DNA of 64,000 bases from positions 62,001 to 126,000 of the forward strand of contig CAVRUZ010000008.1 of assembly GCA_963724495.1 (NCBI GenBank), in the 5' to 3' direction. This document shows positions 26,932-35,421 of the stretch, in pieces (position 1 is the first letter of the stretch; each line of letters opens with the position of its first letter). This DNA comes from CAVRUZ01 sp963724495 (lineage in GTDB: Bacteria > Actinomycetota > Actinomycetes > Propionibacteriales > DAIQRJ01). The translations under genes were made by a program, and so were the position numbers. The notes under the pieces were generated by a model. The model did no database searches, was not told where the DNA came from, and worked only from the letters and a program-made list of their open reading frames with translations.

Positions 26932-27005
26932 GACATGCAATCGACGCTGGCGGCGGGCCGACAAGTGCCGACATGTCCGGATCCGCACGGTCCGGCTGCA
27001 TGTTT
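26932..27005. repeat. Dispersed intergenic repeat element, copy at a convergent junction
   Basis: An approximately 75-bp element beginning GACATGCA and ending GCTGCATGTTT, with ACATGTCCGGATCCG in the centre. On the reverse strand it aligns closely with the element at 51735-51816, including AAACATGCA, ATCCGGACATGTC and GCATGTCTG, and its ends match the array units at 15.6 kb. It lies between two convergent genes and may act as a bidirectional terminator. Confidence 0.65.
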
Positions 27006-27053
27006 GGGGCGGCTGCGGCGGGCGGCGAGTGGCGGGGTGGGTCCGGGGCGGGC

Positions 27054-28352
27054 CTACTCGACCAGCGCGTGCTCGACGCGGATGTACTCGCGGAACTTCG
27101 GCATCAGCCTGCTGATGATCACGATGCCGACCACACAGCTGCACCCGCACACCACCAGCGCCTGGCGGGTGCCGATGGCCTGGCCGAGCGACCCGGCCAG
27201 GAAGTCGCCCAGCCGCGGAACACCCGCCACCACCACGATGAAGACACCTTGCAGCCGGCCGCGCATCGCGTCCGGCGTGGCCGCCTGCAGGATCGTCCCG
27301 CGGAAAACCGAGCTGATCGAGTCGGCCGCGCCGGCAGCGGCAAGGCAGATCAACCCGAGAGTCAGGCCCGGCGCGAGGCCGAACGCGGCGATCGCGACAC
27401 CCCAGCAGGCGACCGCCAAGATCACGACAAGGCCGTGACGTTTGATTCGGCCGAACCACCCCGACAGTCCCAGCGCGACCAAGGCACCGACCGCCGGCGC
27501 GGCTTGCAGGAATCCGACGGTCTCGGCACCACCGGCGAACACGACCACCGCCGCCGCGGGGAACAGCGCCCGCGGGGATGACAGCAACATCGCGTTCATG
27601 TCCGCGACGAAGCTGCCCAACACCACCTGGTTGCCCTTGAGGTAGCGCAGGCCGTCGAGCACACTGCGCAGGCCCGCTCGCTGGACCTTGCCCTGGGGTG
27701 GCATCGGCGGGAGTTTGAACAAGGCCCACAAGGCGATCAGGTAGGTGAGGACGTCGACGGCATAAGCAGCCTGATATCCCTGCCAGGCCACCAGAGCAGC
27801 GCCGAGAAGCGGACCGAGGGTGAGGCCCACGTTGAAGCCACCCGTGCCCAAGGCGTTCGCAGCGGGGATCAGATGCAATGGCAGGAGTCTGGGGATGATC
27901 GCCTGCCGCGTCGGTGCGTTCACCGCGAACAAGCCGCCCTGAACCGCGACGATCAGGTAGAACACCCAGAGGTCCGTCACGTCGAACAGGCTCACGACCA
28001 ACAACGCGCCGCTCGCGATCCACAGCCCTAGCGCCGTGACGATCGCCAGCTTGCGCCGGTCGAGCGAGTCGGCGAGTGCCCCGCCGTAGAGACCGCAGAA
28101 CACCATCGGAAGCAGCATGGCCAGGCCGACTCCGCCGACCGCCAACGACGACCCGGTGATGTCGTAGACCTGGATGGCGACGGCGACCGCGGTCATCTGC
28201 TGGCCGAGCTGCCCCAGTGACAGACCGACGAACATCCGCCGGTACGCGGGGGATTCCCGCAGGGGCGTCACGTCGAGGAGCAGAGGCACGCTCTCCACTC
28301 TCTCGCTAATGGAGGGCTGAGGCGTCGGTTGTCCACTTTGGGCACCAGACAT
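27054..28352 (-). CDS. MFS transporter, EntS-like
   Basis: 432-aa 12-helix major facilitator of the MFS_3/EntS type, usually an exporter. Features are the N-terminal FVGLSLGQLGQQMTAVAVA helix, the loop GGALADSLDRRKL (MFS motif A between TM2 and TM3), NAPTRQAIIPRLLP, and repeated Gly/Ala-rich helices. ATG at 28352 lies 49 nt after the stop of the aldolase, so it may be the last gene of the amino-sugar operon. The substrate is unknown, and uptake is not typical for this subfamily. Confidence 0.85.
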   Translation of the reverse strand: MSGAQSGQPTPQPSISERVESVPLLLDVTPLRESPAYRRMFVGLSLGQLGQQMTAVAVAIQVYDITGSSLAVGGVGLAMLLPMVFCGLYGGALADSLDRRKLAIVTALGLWIASGALLVVSLFDVTDLWVFYLIVAVQGGLFAVNAPTRQAIIPRLLPLHLIPAANALGTGGFNVGLTLGPLLGAALVAWQGYQAAYAVDVLTYLIALWALFKLPPMPPQGKVQRAGLRSVLDGLRYLKGNQVVLGSFVADMNAMLLSSPRALFPAAAVVVFAGGAETVGFLQAAPAVGALVALGLSGWFGRIKRHGLVVILAVACWGVAIAAFGLAPGLTLGLICLAAAGAADSISSVFRGTILQAATPDAMRGRLQGVFIVVVAGVPRLGDFLAGSLGQAIGTRQALVVCGCSCVVGIVIISRLMPKFREYIRVEHALVE

Positions 28353-28401
28353 GTCCGGGGCGCCAGCGTGCCCAACCGGCGCTGGAGTTGCCGATGACCC
28401 G

Positions 28402-29247
28402 TCAGCCGGCGGCCAGCAACACCTCGGCGAGCAGGCGCCGCACCTCCTCGGTCACCGCCCGGCGGCCGGCGGCGAGGTACTTGCGCGTGTCGACCACGGA
28501 GCGCTCGGCGTCGAGGTAGCTCCGGACCGCCTCCGTGAATGCGACGTTGAGGCTGGTGGCGATGTTGATCTTGGTCATCCCCGCGTGGACGGCAGCGGTC
28601 AACTGGTCGTCGGGGACGCCGGACGACCCGTGCAGCACCAGCGGGACTCCAGCCGTGGCCCGGTGCCTGCGCGATCAGGTCGAGATCGACCGACGCGTCC
28701 TTGCTGGTCATGGCGTGCGAGGTACCGACGGCAACGGCCAACGCGTCGATCCCGGTGGCGCGCACGAACGATGCGGCCTCATCCGGATCGGTGCGCACGC
28801 CCGGAGCGTGCACGCCGTCCTTGCCACCCACCTCACCAAGCTCCGCTTCCACCGCGAGCCCGGCGGCGTGGCACTCCGCCACGATTCCGGCTGTTGCCTC
28901 CACATTCTTCTCGTAAGCCAGCGACGAACCGTCGAACATCACCGACCCGAAGCCAAGGCTGATCGCCTCCCGCACCAGGGTCGGGCGGGTGGCGTGGTCG
29001 AGATGCACGGCCACCGGCACCGTCGGCCGCCCGGGCGATGGCCAACGTCGCCAGCCCTATGGGTGCCAGGGCACCGTGGTAGGCAACGGCGTTCTCACTG
29101 ATCTGCAGGATCACCGGAGCACCGGCCATGGTGGCGCCGGCGACAAGCGCCTCCGCGTGCTCGATCTGGATCACGTTGAAGGCGCCGACGCCACGACCGC
29201 GGGCATACGCTGCCGCCATGATCTCGTCCGGTCGGGGTCAGCCCCAT
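28402..29247 (-). CDS. Class II fructose/tagatose-bisphosphate aldolase family (frameshifted)
   Basis: About 281-aa zinc-dependent aldolase of the GatY/KbaY/FbaA class. Zinc and substrate motifs are VAVHLDHATRPTLV, SVMFDGSSLAYEKNV, EAELGEVGGKDG, VAVGTSHAMT and VLHGSSGVPDDQL, and the C-terminal NIATSLNVAFTEA. The frame breaks three times, near 29228, 29030 and 28665, each by one base; joined, the parts give a normal-length protein. The ATG at 29247 (GLTPT...DEIMAAAYARG) has GAGAGGG upstream. It is placed after PfkB in the amino-sugar operon, so tagatose-1,6-bisphosphate cleavage is plausible. Confidence 0.87.
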
Positions 29248-29284
29248 GCCCGGTCACCCTCTCGTCCTGCCTCGCATCGGTGAC

Positions 29285-30241
29285 TCACGGGCTGCGTACC
29301 TGCACCAACGCCTGTAGCCGCTCAACGTCATCTGGGTCAACGGCGCCGGCCACCGGCGACAGCACCGCCGCGGCAGACACGGCAACCGCTTCGGCCAGCA
29401 TCGTGCGGGCTGCCTCGGCGTCGGACAGCGGGTCGGGGCCCGGCCGGGCCAGCGCACGCGCGAAGGCGGCGACAGCGGCATCTCCGGCCCCGGTGGCGTT
29501 GCCCACGAGGGGATCGGCAAGCCGGGCCCAGAGCATGAGCTCACCCGTCGTCAACACCAGGCCGTCGGCACCCGATGAGACGACGACCGCCTTCGCGCCG
29601 GCCTGGCGGAGCTCCGCCGCTCCAGCCGCGGCGTCGTGCGTTCCGGTCACCGCGGTCAGCTCCGCGCTGTTGGGCTTCATCAGATCCGGCCCGGCAGCGG
29701 CAGCCGCGAGCATTGCCGGTCCGGATGTGTCGACCACGACCCGCGCGCTGCCCGCGGCGAGGGCAGCGGACACGAGGTCGGCGTACCCATCGGTGCCGAT
29801 ACCGCGAGGGAGGCTCCCGGAAAACGTCAGCACGCTGACATCTGCGGCCAGGCGTTGAACCTCAGCACGCAAGGCCGCCCATTCCTCGGCGGTCACCTGA
29901 GGTCCGGGCTCGTTGAACAGGGTGGCCGTGCTGTCGTGTGTCTCCAGGATGACCACGGTCCGCCGGGTCGATCCGACGATCGGGACGAACGCCTCCTCGA
30001 TTCCCGCGTCCACGAGTCCAGCCCGGATGGGCGCCGCGGCGGCGCCCCCGAGGAGTCCGGTCGCCGTCACTGGTTCGCCGAGGCAGCGCAGCACGAACGC
30101 GGTGTTCACTCCCTTGCCGCCGGGCCGCTCGTCCACCCGCAGGACCCGGTGCTCGCGGCCGCGGCCGACGCGCTCGACGCGATAGGTCACGTCCAGCGCC
30201 GCATTCGCCGTAACGGTGGCGATCCCCCTGCCTGCGCTCAC
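29285..30241 (-). CDS. PfkB-family hexose-phosphate kinase (1-phosphofructokinase/tagatose-6-phosphate kinase type)
   Basis: 318-aa ribokinase-like kinase. The PfkB substrate motif is ERPGGKGVNTAFVL (GGKGVN at 41-46) and the catalytic motif is VGNATGAGDAAVAAFA near residue 255, with the base Asp in GAGD. The GTG at 30241 overlaps the nagA stop by 4 nt. The position between nagA and a class II aldolase suggests it phosphorylates tagatose-6-phosphate or fructose-6-phosphate to the bisphosphate. The two cannot be separated by sequence alone. Confidence 0.88.
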   Translation of the reverse strand: MSAGRGIATVTANAALDVTYRVERVGRGREHRVLRVDERPGGKGVNTAFVLRCLGEPVTATGLLGGAAAAPIRAGLVDAGIEEAFVPIVGSTRRTVVILETHDSTATLFNEPGPQVTAEEWAALRAEVQRLAADVSVLTFSGSLPRGIGTDGYADLVSAALAAGSARVVVDTSGPAMLAAAAAGPDLMKPNSAELTAVTGTHDAAAGAAELRQAGAKAVVVSSGADGLVLTTGELMLWARLADPLVGNATGAGDAAVAAFARALARPGPDPLSDAEAARTMLAEAVAVSAAAVLSPVAGAVDPDDVERLQALVQVRSP

Positions 30242-31396
30242 ATCTGCCCATCCGGACGGCGGAGCCATTCGCCCGCCCGCATCACGCCGGCCGGCCGCAG
30301 GTCGTCGTCGAGCACCACCAGGTCGGCCCTTCGTCCAGGCTGCGAGCACGCCGACGTCGCTCCGGCCAAGGACCCGGGCGGGGTTCACCGACGCCATGGT
30401 GACCGCGTCGGCCAGGGGCCGGCCCACCTCGTGCACGACGAAACGCACGGCGGCGGCCATCGTGAGCGTGCTGCCCGCAAGCGAACCCGAGTCGGCCAGC
30501 CGCGCCGCACCGCCGCTGACCACGACGTCCAGGTCGCCGAGGCTGTACGTGCCGTCGCCGACGCCGGCCGCAGCCATGGCATCGGTGATCAGCGCGATGC
30601 GCTCCGGACCGACGTGGTCGATCGCCAGCTTCAGCACCCGCGGGTCGATGTGGTGGCCGTCGCAGATCAGTTCGAGGACGACGTCGCTGGAGGAGGTCAG
30701 CAACGCACCCACCGGGCCGGGCGCACGGTGCGACATCAGCGGCATCCCGTTGAACAGGTGGGTGGCCACCGTCGCACCGGCAGCAAGGGCCTCGTCCACC
30801 ACCGCGGCCTCGGCGGCCGTGTGCCCGACCGCGACCACGACATCCGCGGCCACCAGCGTGCGGACCGCGTCCAGGCCCCCCGGCAGCTCCGGCGCGAGCG
30901 TGACCATCCGAAGGTGACGACCGGCGGCGGCCAGCATGCGCTGAACATCCTCAGCTGCCGGCTCGGCGAGCAGGGTCTCGTCGTGCGCCCCCTTGCACTG
31001 CCTGCTGATCCATGGGCCTTCGAGATGGATACCCGCGAGGACACCCTCCTCGACCAGCGGTATCAGGGTGCTGATCTGCCGCTCGAGAACGTCGAGGCGT
31101 GCCGTCACCAACGAACCCATGCAGGTCGTCGTCCCGTTGACCGCGTGGAAGTCGGCGACCTTCCGAGCGGCAGCCCCGTCGACCGTGGTGTAGCGCTCTC
31201 CGTTCCCGCCGTGACAGTGGATGTCCACGAAGCCGGGGACGACTGAAGCACCGCCGAGATCGACAGCGGCCTCGCCGGCCTGGCCGCCCGGCTCTCCCGT
31301 GCCCACCTGCGCCACCCGCTCGCCGTCCGTGCGGAGCCATCCGCCGGCGGCACCTCCCTCACCGGTGATCACAACCGCGTTCGTCAGCAGGGTCAT
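30238..31396 (-). CDS. nagA: N-acetylhexosamine-6-phosphate deacetylase (NagA/AgaA), frameshifted
   Basis: About 385-aa amidohydrolase removing acetate from N-acetylglucosamine-6-phosphate or N-acetylgalactosamine-6-phosphate. Motifs are GFVDIHCHGGNGE at about 55-67, GIHLEGPWIS, VGHTAAEAA, THLFNGMPLMSHR, ELICDGHHIDP and the catalytic Asp in LITDAMAAAG. A frame break near 30335 (an extra T in the GCAGCCTGGACG context) separates DVGVLAA from GRRADLVVLDDDLRPAG; without it the protein ends normally at the TGA overlapping pfkB. Its ATG overlaps the ROK stop (ATGA). Confidence 0.92.
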
Positions 31397-32328
31397 GCCG
31401 CTCCCCCATCCGATGCCTGAGCCGCCGCGGCGAGAAGAGCCGCTCCGATCGCGCCGGCCTCGTCGCCCAACTCGGCGGTGACCAGCCGCGGCCTGCGGTG
31501 GAACGTCATCCGGGCCTCCAGTTCGGTCGCGAGCGGATCCATCAACGCCGCGCCCGCCCTGGCCAACCCGCCGCCGATGACCACGACTGCCGAACCGAGC
31601 AAGGTGATCGCGGCCAGCAGCGCTGTCACCAAAGCCTGCACGGCTTCGTCCAGGACGGCGATGGCCGCCGGGTCCCCGGCGGCGACGCGCGCGAAGACCT
31701 CGGCAGAGCCGGAGACGGGCGAACCGGTGCGGGCGGTGTAGCGGCGCGCGACCGCGGCCGCGGAGGCGTACCGCTCGAGACATCCGCGCTGGCCGCACGG
31801 GCACTGCTCACCGCCCGGCACCACGACCACATGACCGAGTTCGCCCGCATACCCACCGGCGGACAGCAGCCGTCCGTCCACCACGCAACCGGCAGCGATG
31901 CCAGTCCCCAGCGGGACGAACAGCACGTTGCGCTCGCCCTTCCCTGCCCCGAACCGTGCCTCGGCCAGTCCACCGGCCCGCACGTCGTGGCCCAGCCGGA
32001 CCGGCCTGCCGATCGCCAGACTCAGGTTCGCGGCCAGAGGCAGGTCGAGGAAGCCGAGGTTCACCGCCGACCGGACCACTCCGCACGTTTCGTCGACGAT
32101 GCCCGGCACGACGACACCGACTGCGGGCGGGTTCGCTGCCGTCTGCCCAGCCGCCCTGCTCAGCCGGCCGGCGGTGGCGGCGACCGTCGCCGTGACCGCG
32201 TCCGGGCCCTCGGCGACCGGCGTCTCCGTCCGATGCGATGCGAGCACCGCACCCGTCGCCGGATCGATCAGCAGGCCCTTGATGCCGGACCCGCCGATGT
32301 CGATCCCGATGGCGACCGATTCGGTCAT
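31393..32328 (-). CDS. ROK-family sugar kinase
   Basis: 311-aa ROK kinase. The ATP site is IGIDIGGSGIKGLLID (7-22); the ROK signature with the zinc-binding cysteines is ELGHVVVVPGGEQCPCGQ then RGCLERYASA; the substrate Asp is in LGHDVRAGGLAEA. The lack of an N-terminal winged helix makes it a kinase, not a repressor. Given nagA and the SIS enzyme beside it, it probably phosphorylates GlcNAc or GalNAc. Start and stop both overlap neighbours by 4 nt. Confidence 0.9.
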   Translation of the reverse strand: MTESVAIGIDIGGSGIKGLLIDPATGAVLASHRTETPVAEGPDAVTATVAATAGRLSRAAGQTAANPPAVGVVVPGIVDETCGVVRSAVNLGFLDLPLAANLSLAIGRPVRLGHDVRAGGLAEARFGAGKGERNVLFVPLGTGIAAGCVVDGRLLSAGGYAGELGHVVVVPGGEQCPCGQRGCLERYASAAAVARRYTARTGSPVSGSAEVFARVAAGDPAAIAVLDEAVQALVTALLAAITLLGSAVVVIGGGLARAGAALMDPLATELEARMTFHRRPRLVTAELGDEAGAIGAALLAAAAQASDGGAA

Positions 32329-33215
32329 GCCGACTCTTCGGCGAGGATCACCGACCGGGCGAGGTTGCGTGGCTGGTCGGGGTTCTGGCCCTTGGCGAGC
32401 CCGATCGCGACCGCGACCCGCTGGGCCCGAATGAGGTCTGCCATCGGGTCGCGGCCGGCGGCATGGACGACCATGCCGCCCATCTCCGTCACCTGCTGCA
32501 CCAGGCCGGCGGGCGGCTCGCCGAAGATCCACACCGCGCTGGTGTCGTCGGTGATGCTCATCGGCCCGTGCCGGTACTCCATCGACGGGTAGGCCTCCGT
32601 CCACGACAGCGACGCCTCGCGCATCTTCAGCGCGGCCTCGTTGGCGATCCCGATGGCCCAGCCCGACGCGAGGAACGTGTACTGCCGCCGGGTCAGCAGG
32701 TCCGCGGGAATGACCTCGGCCAGAGCCTCCTCGGCCTGCGGTATCAGCGACTCGACGTCGCCGCCCAGGCTGGCGCGGAGCAGGGCCAGCGCGGACGTGG
32801 CGAACCGGGTCTGCACCACCGACTGCTCGTCGGCGAACTCGATCACGATGGCGTCACCGGAGAGCTGGACGACGTCAGTTTCACCGTCGCCGGTGATCGT
32901 GGTGGTCGGGACGCGGCCCCGCAACGTCCGCAGGAGCTCGATGACCTCGGTGGTGGTGCCGCTACGGGTGATGGCCAGGACGCGGTCGTACGGGCGGTCG
33001 GCGGGGAACTCGCTCGCGGTGAACGCGTCGGTCTCCCCGTTGCCCGATTCCTCGCGGAGGCCCGCGTAGGCCTGCGCGACGAACCACGACGTTCCGCAGC
33101 CCACCGCGGCGACCCGCTCGCCCACCGCCGGCAGCCCGGGCGCCTCGGCGGCGAGCTCGGCGGCCTGCCGCCAGCAGTCCGGTTGCGAGGCGATCTCCGA
33201 TTCAACGAACGTCAC
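32325..33215 (-). CDS. SIS-domain sugar-6-phosphate deaminase/isomerase (AgaS/NagB-II-like)
   Basis: 296-aa double SIS-domain protein. The first SIS loop is AVGCGTSWFVAQAYAG; the Ser/Thr-rich phosphate loop is LAITRSGTTTEVIELL; the second domain has FLASGWAIGIANEAALKMREA and SMEYRHGPMSIT. It is about half the length of GlmS and lacks the glutaminase domain, so it is catabolic: deamination and isomerisation of galactosamine-6-P or glucosamine-6-P. GTG at 33215 follows GGAGG. First gene of the operon SIS-ROK-nagA-pfkB-aldolase(-MFS). Confidence 0.88.
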   Translation of the reverse strand: MTFVESEIASQPDCWRQAAELAAEAPGLPAVGERVAAVGCGTSWFVAQAYAGLREESGNGETDAFTASEFPADRPYDRVLAITRSGTTTEVIELLRTLRGRVPTTTITGDGETDVVQLSGDAIVIEFADEQSVVQTRFATSALALLRASLGGDVESLIPQAEEALAEVIPADLLTRRQYTFLASGWAIGIANEAALKMREASLSWTEAYPSMEYRHGPMSITDDTSAVWIFGEPPAGLVQQVTEMGGMVVHAAGRDPMADLIRAQRVAVAIGLAKGQNPDQPRNLARSVILAEESA

Positions 33216-33366
33216 GTCCGACCTCCGGTGTTGTTCTGTGTCGCTAGTCAGCTCGGGAAGACAGCAATTCAGTACGGATATACCGCCAGGGAGAGCTCGA
33301 CCACTCGACGGTCCACAGCGCACGGACTCCAGACAGCGCGAATGTGTTGGCAAGGCCCTCGCCGGA

Positions 33367-33380
33367 TGCACAATTGCACA
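33367..33380. promoter_or_regulatory. Candidate DeoR operator (direct repeat)
   Basis: TGCACA-AT-TGCACA lies in the region between the divergent SIS and DeoR genes, 76-63 bp before the chosen DeoR start. DeoR-family sites often consist of repeated short words. On the minus strand, TATATC near 33288-33293 is a possible -10 for the SIS operon. Both are weak calls. Confidence 0.35.
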
Positions 33381-33442
33381 CGACGCTCGGGTCCAGCGCA
33401 CGTTCTGCCCTGCCCGGACAGGTCGGCCAGGGGGTGGTGCAG

Positions 33443-34225
33443 GTGAACCGGTACGAGCGGCTGAACCGGCTCCTCGGCCTGCTCGCCGACGACGGCAGCA
33501 TCGAGGTCGAGCGTGCGGCGAGGCTGCTGCAGGTGTCCGCGGCGACGATCCGCCGCGACCTCGACCACCTGGCCGGCCAGCAGCTGCTCACCCGGACCCG
33601 TGGCGGCGCGGTCGCACACAACGTGTCCTACGACCTGCCGCTGCGGTACAAGGCCGGCCGGCAGACGAGCTCCAAGCAGCGCATCGGTGAGGCCGCGGCT
33701 GCCTTGGTAGAGCCGGGCATGGTCGTCGGCCTCAACGGCGGCACCACCACCACCGAACTCGCGCGTGCCCTCGTCACGAGGCCGGACCTGCAGAACGGGG
33801 CCGACCCGGCGATCACCGTGGTGACCAACGCACTCAACATCGCCAACGAGATGGCGGTCCGCCGCAACGTCAAGATCGTGCTCACCGGTGGGGTCGCCCG
33901 GCCGCAGTCGTTCGAGCTGTTCGGGCCGCTGGCCGAACGGGTACTGGCAGACGTGCACGTGGACATGACCTTCCTGGGCGTCGAGGGCATCGACGCAGAG
34001 GACGGCGCCTTCACCGCCCACGAGGGCGAGGCGAGCGTGAACCGGCTCCTTGCCAAGAGGGCGACGACGGTGGCTGTCGTGACCGACTCCACCAAGCTCG
34101 GCCTCCGCACGTTCGCCCACATCTGGCCGACGAGCGACGTCGCCACCCTTGTCACCGACACCGACGCCGACCCGCGCCAGGTGGCTGCCTTCACCGCCGC
34201 AGGAGTCGACGTCAAGCTCGTGTGA
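33443..34225 (+). CDS. DeoR-family transcriptional regulator (AgaR-like)
   Basis: 260-aa sugar-phosphate-sensing repressor. The N-terminal DeoR HTH is ERAARLLQVSAATIRRDLDHL; the C-terminal DeoRC domain has LNGGTTTTELARAL, NIANEMAVRRNVKIVLTGG and FLGVEGIDAEDGAF, with the family D-S-T-K (TDSTKLG) near the end. GTG at 33443 has AGGGGG upstream; nearby GTG codons at 33434 and 33437 are alternatives. Divergent from the amino-sugar operon, which it presumably controls in response to an amino-sugar phosphate. Confidence 0.9.
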   Translation: MNRYERLNRLLGLLADDGSIEVERAARLLQVSAATIRRDLDHLAGQQLLTRTRGGAVAHNVSYDLPLRYKAGRQTSSKQRIGEAAAALVEPGMVVGLNGGTTTTELARALVTRPDLQNGADPAITVVTNALNIANEMAVRRNVKIVLTGGVARPQSFELFGPLAERVLADVHVDMTFLGVEGIDAEDGAFTAHEGEASVNRLLAKRATTVAVVTDSTKLGLRTFAHIWPTSDVATLVTDTDADPRQVAAFTAAGVDVKLV

Positions 34226-34667
34226 CCAGCAGCTGGTCAGCAGCGGGAATCCCGTTGCCGACGGTGGCCGGGCTTGGATACCGTGGCGCCACACGGAAGG
34301 GAGGTGGTCCGAGAATGCATTCTTCTGGGACTTGTGAGGTGGCTGCCGGCTGACCGGCTCCCACAACGGGACGACCGCCTCGGCGGTCGGTCGCTGACCC
34401 TCCCGGGTCGCCGCGGTCGGCCAATCCAGGGCAGTCACCGGGTTCGCAGGTGCTGGGGTTGGTCCCACCAGCGAAATATGCCTGCGGGCCTAGCTTTCCG
34501 GCCCCGGTTCGGGTCGAGCTCCACCAGGAGCTCCCCGGCCGGGGCCGGTCCATGTCCAACACCCTGAAAAGTGGCGGCCAGTCGTCACTTTCGGCCCCTC
34601 GGCGAGTCGAAGCCCGCCACGCGCCACCACTTTTCAGGGATCGACGGACCGCCGGCGGCTCCTCGGG
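34226..34667. other. Gene-free region with inverted repeats
   Basis: 442 bp between convergent deoR and pdxH. It begins with TGACCAGCAGCTGGTCA (about 34222-34238, near-perfect palindrome), likely ending deoR transcripts. Near the pdxH end it has CCCTGAAAAGTGG (34562-34574) and CCACTTTTCAGGG (34627-34639), perfect 13-bp arms 52 bp apart. In between lie GGCCCCGG/CCGGGGCC arms near 34500 and 34540. No gene with coding character is seen. Confidence 0.5.
34562..34639. repeat. 13-bp inverted repeat with 52-bp interior
   Basis: CCCTGAAAAGTGG at 34562-34574 and its exact complement CCACTTTTCAGGG at 34627-34639, extended inward by a GTGGCGGC/GCGCCAC mismatch-containing stretch. It sits 28 bp past the pdxH stop and could terminate pdxH transcription or be a mobile palindromic element. 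Confidence 0.55.
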
Positions 34668-35339
34668 CTACGGCTGCAGCCGGGTTCGCCGCCAGCCGGG
34701 CTGCTCATCCACCGCCAGGTAGAGCACCCGGTCGTGCAGCCGGCCCCGGTGGCCGACCCAGAACTCCCACCGGTCGGGATGAAGTACCAGCCCGCCCCAG
34801 AACGGCGGTCGTTCGACCGCGCCGCCCTCGAACCGCCGCTCGACCTGCTCGTACCGCGCATCGAGCGCTGCCCGGCTCTCGATCTCCTGGCTCTGCTGGC
34901 TCGCCCACGCGCCCAGCTGCGACTCGCGTGGCCTGGAGGCGAAGTAGGCGTCGGACACGGCGGCCGGGGCCTCGCGGACCGTCCCTTCGACCCGTACCTG
35001 CCGGGACATCGCGTGCCAGCCGAACACCAACGCGGCGGCGGACTCCTGAGCCAGGTCGCCGGCCTTCGCCGATTCGAGATTGGTGAACAGCAGCAGGCCG
35101 GTGCCGCCGCGATCGTCAGCGGGCAGTCCTTTGAGCAGCACGGTGCGGGCATGCGGTCGGCCGCCCGGCCCCGTGGTCGCCAGCACCATGGCATTCGGCT
35201 CCACCACACCGCCGTCTTCTGCCTCAGCCAGCCATACCCGGAACAGGTCGGCCGGGTCCTCGGGGACCGTCGCCGGATCGATCTGCGTGCCCGTGTAGGC
35301 CACCCGCATGGCGCCCAGCCGCTCGTCGTCGCCGCTCAC
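34668..35339 (-). CDS. pdxH: Pyridoxamine 5'-phosphate oxidase
   Basis: 223-aa FMN enzyme oxidising pyridoxine/pyridoxamine 5'-phosphate to PLP. Family motifs are EPNAMVLATTGPGGRPHARTVLLKG split by the FMN-binding Arg, LLLFTNLESAKAGDL, RQVRVEGTV, the SRPRESQLGAWASQQS loop, and the C-terminal PDRWEFWVGHRGRLHDR. GTG at 35339 lies 6 nt after TAGCGT, indicating a leaderless transcript. It is divergent from serC, itself a PLP enzyme. Confidence 0.94.
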   Translation of the reverse strand: MSGDDERLGAMRVAYTGTQIDPATVPEDPADLFRVWLAEAEDGGVVEPNAMVLATTGPGGRPHARTVLLKGLPADDRGGTGLLLFTNLESAKAGDLAQESAAALVFGWHAMSRQVRVEGTVREAPAAVSDAYFASRPRESQLGAWASQQSQEIESRAALDARYEQVERRFEGGAVERPPFWGGLVLHPDRWEFWVGHRGRLHDRVLYLAVDEQPGWRRTRLQP

Positions 35340-35345
35340 GGGGCA

Positions 35346-35351
35346 ACGCTA
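35346..35351 (-). promoter_or_regulatory. -10 box for leaderless pdxH transcript
   Basis: TAGCGT (minus strand), then TGCCCC (6 nt), then the pdxH GTG. No ribosome-binding site is present. Confidence 0.6.
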
Positions 35352-35421
35352 CGGCCGTGGGAGAATGCCGCTCGACGAAACGTCCCGCCGCGCCACTTCT
35401 CGATCGACCGAACGGACCTAC

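Noticed and set aside
33216..33442. Extra gene upstream of DeoR (start at 33344)
   Set aside because: The added N-terminal residues are not DeoR-family; the HTH begins correctly from the GTG at 33443 with its ribosome-binding site.
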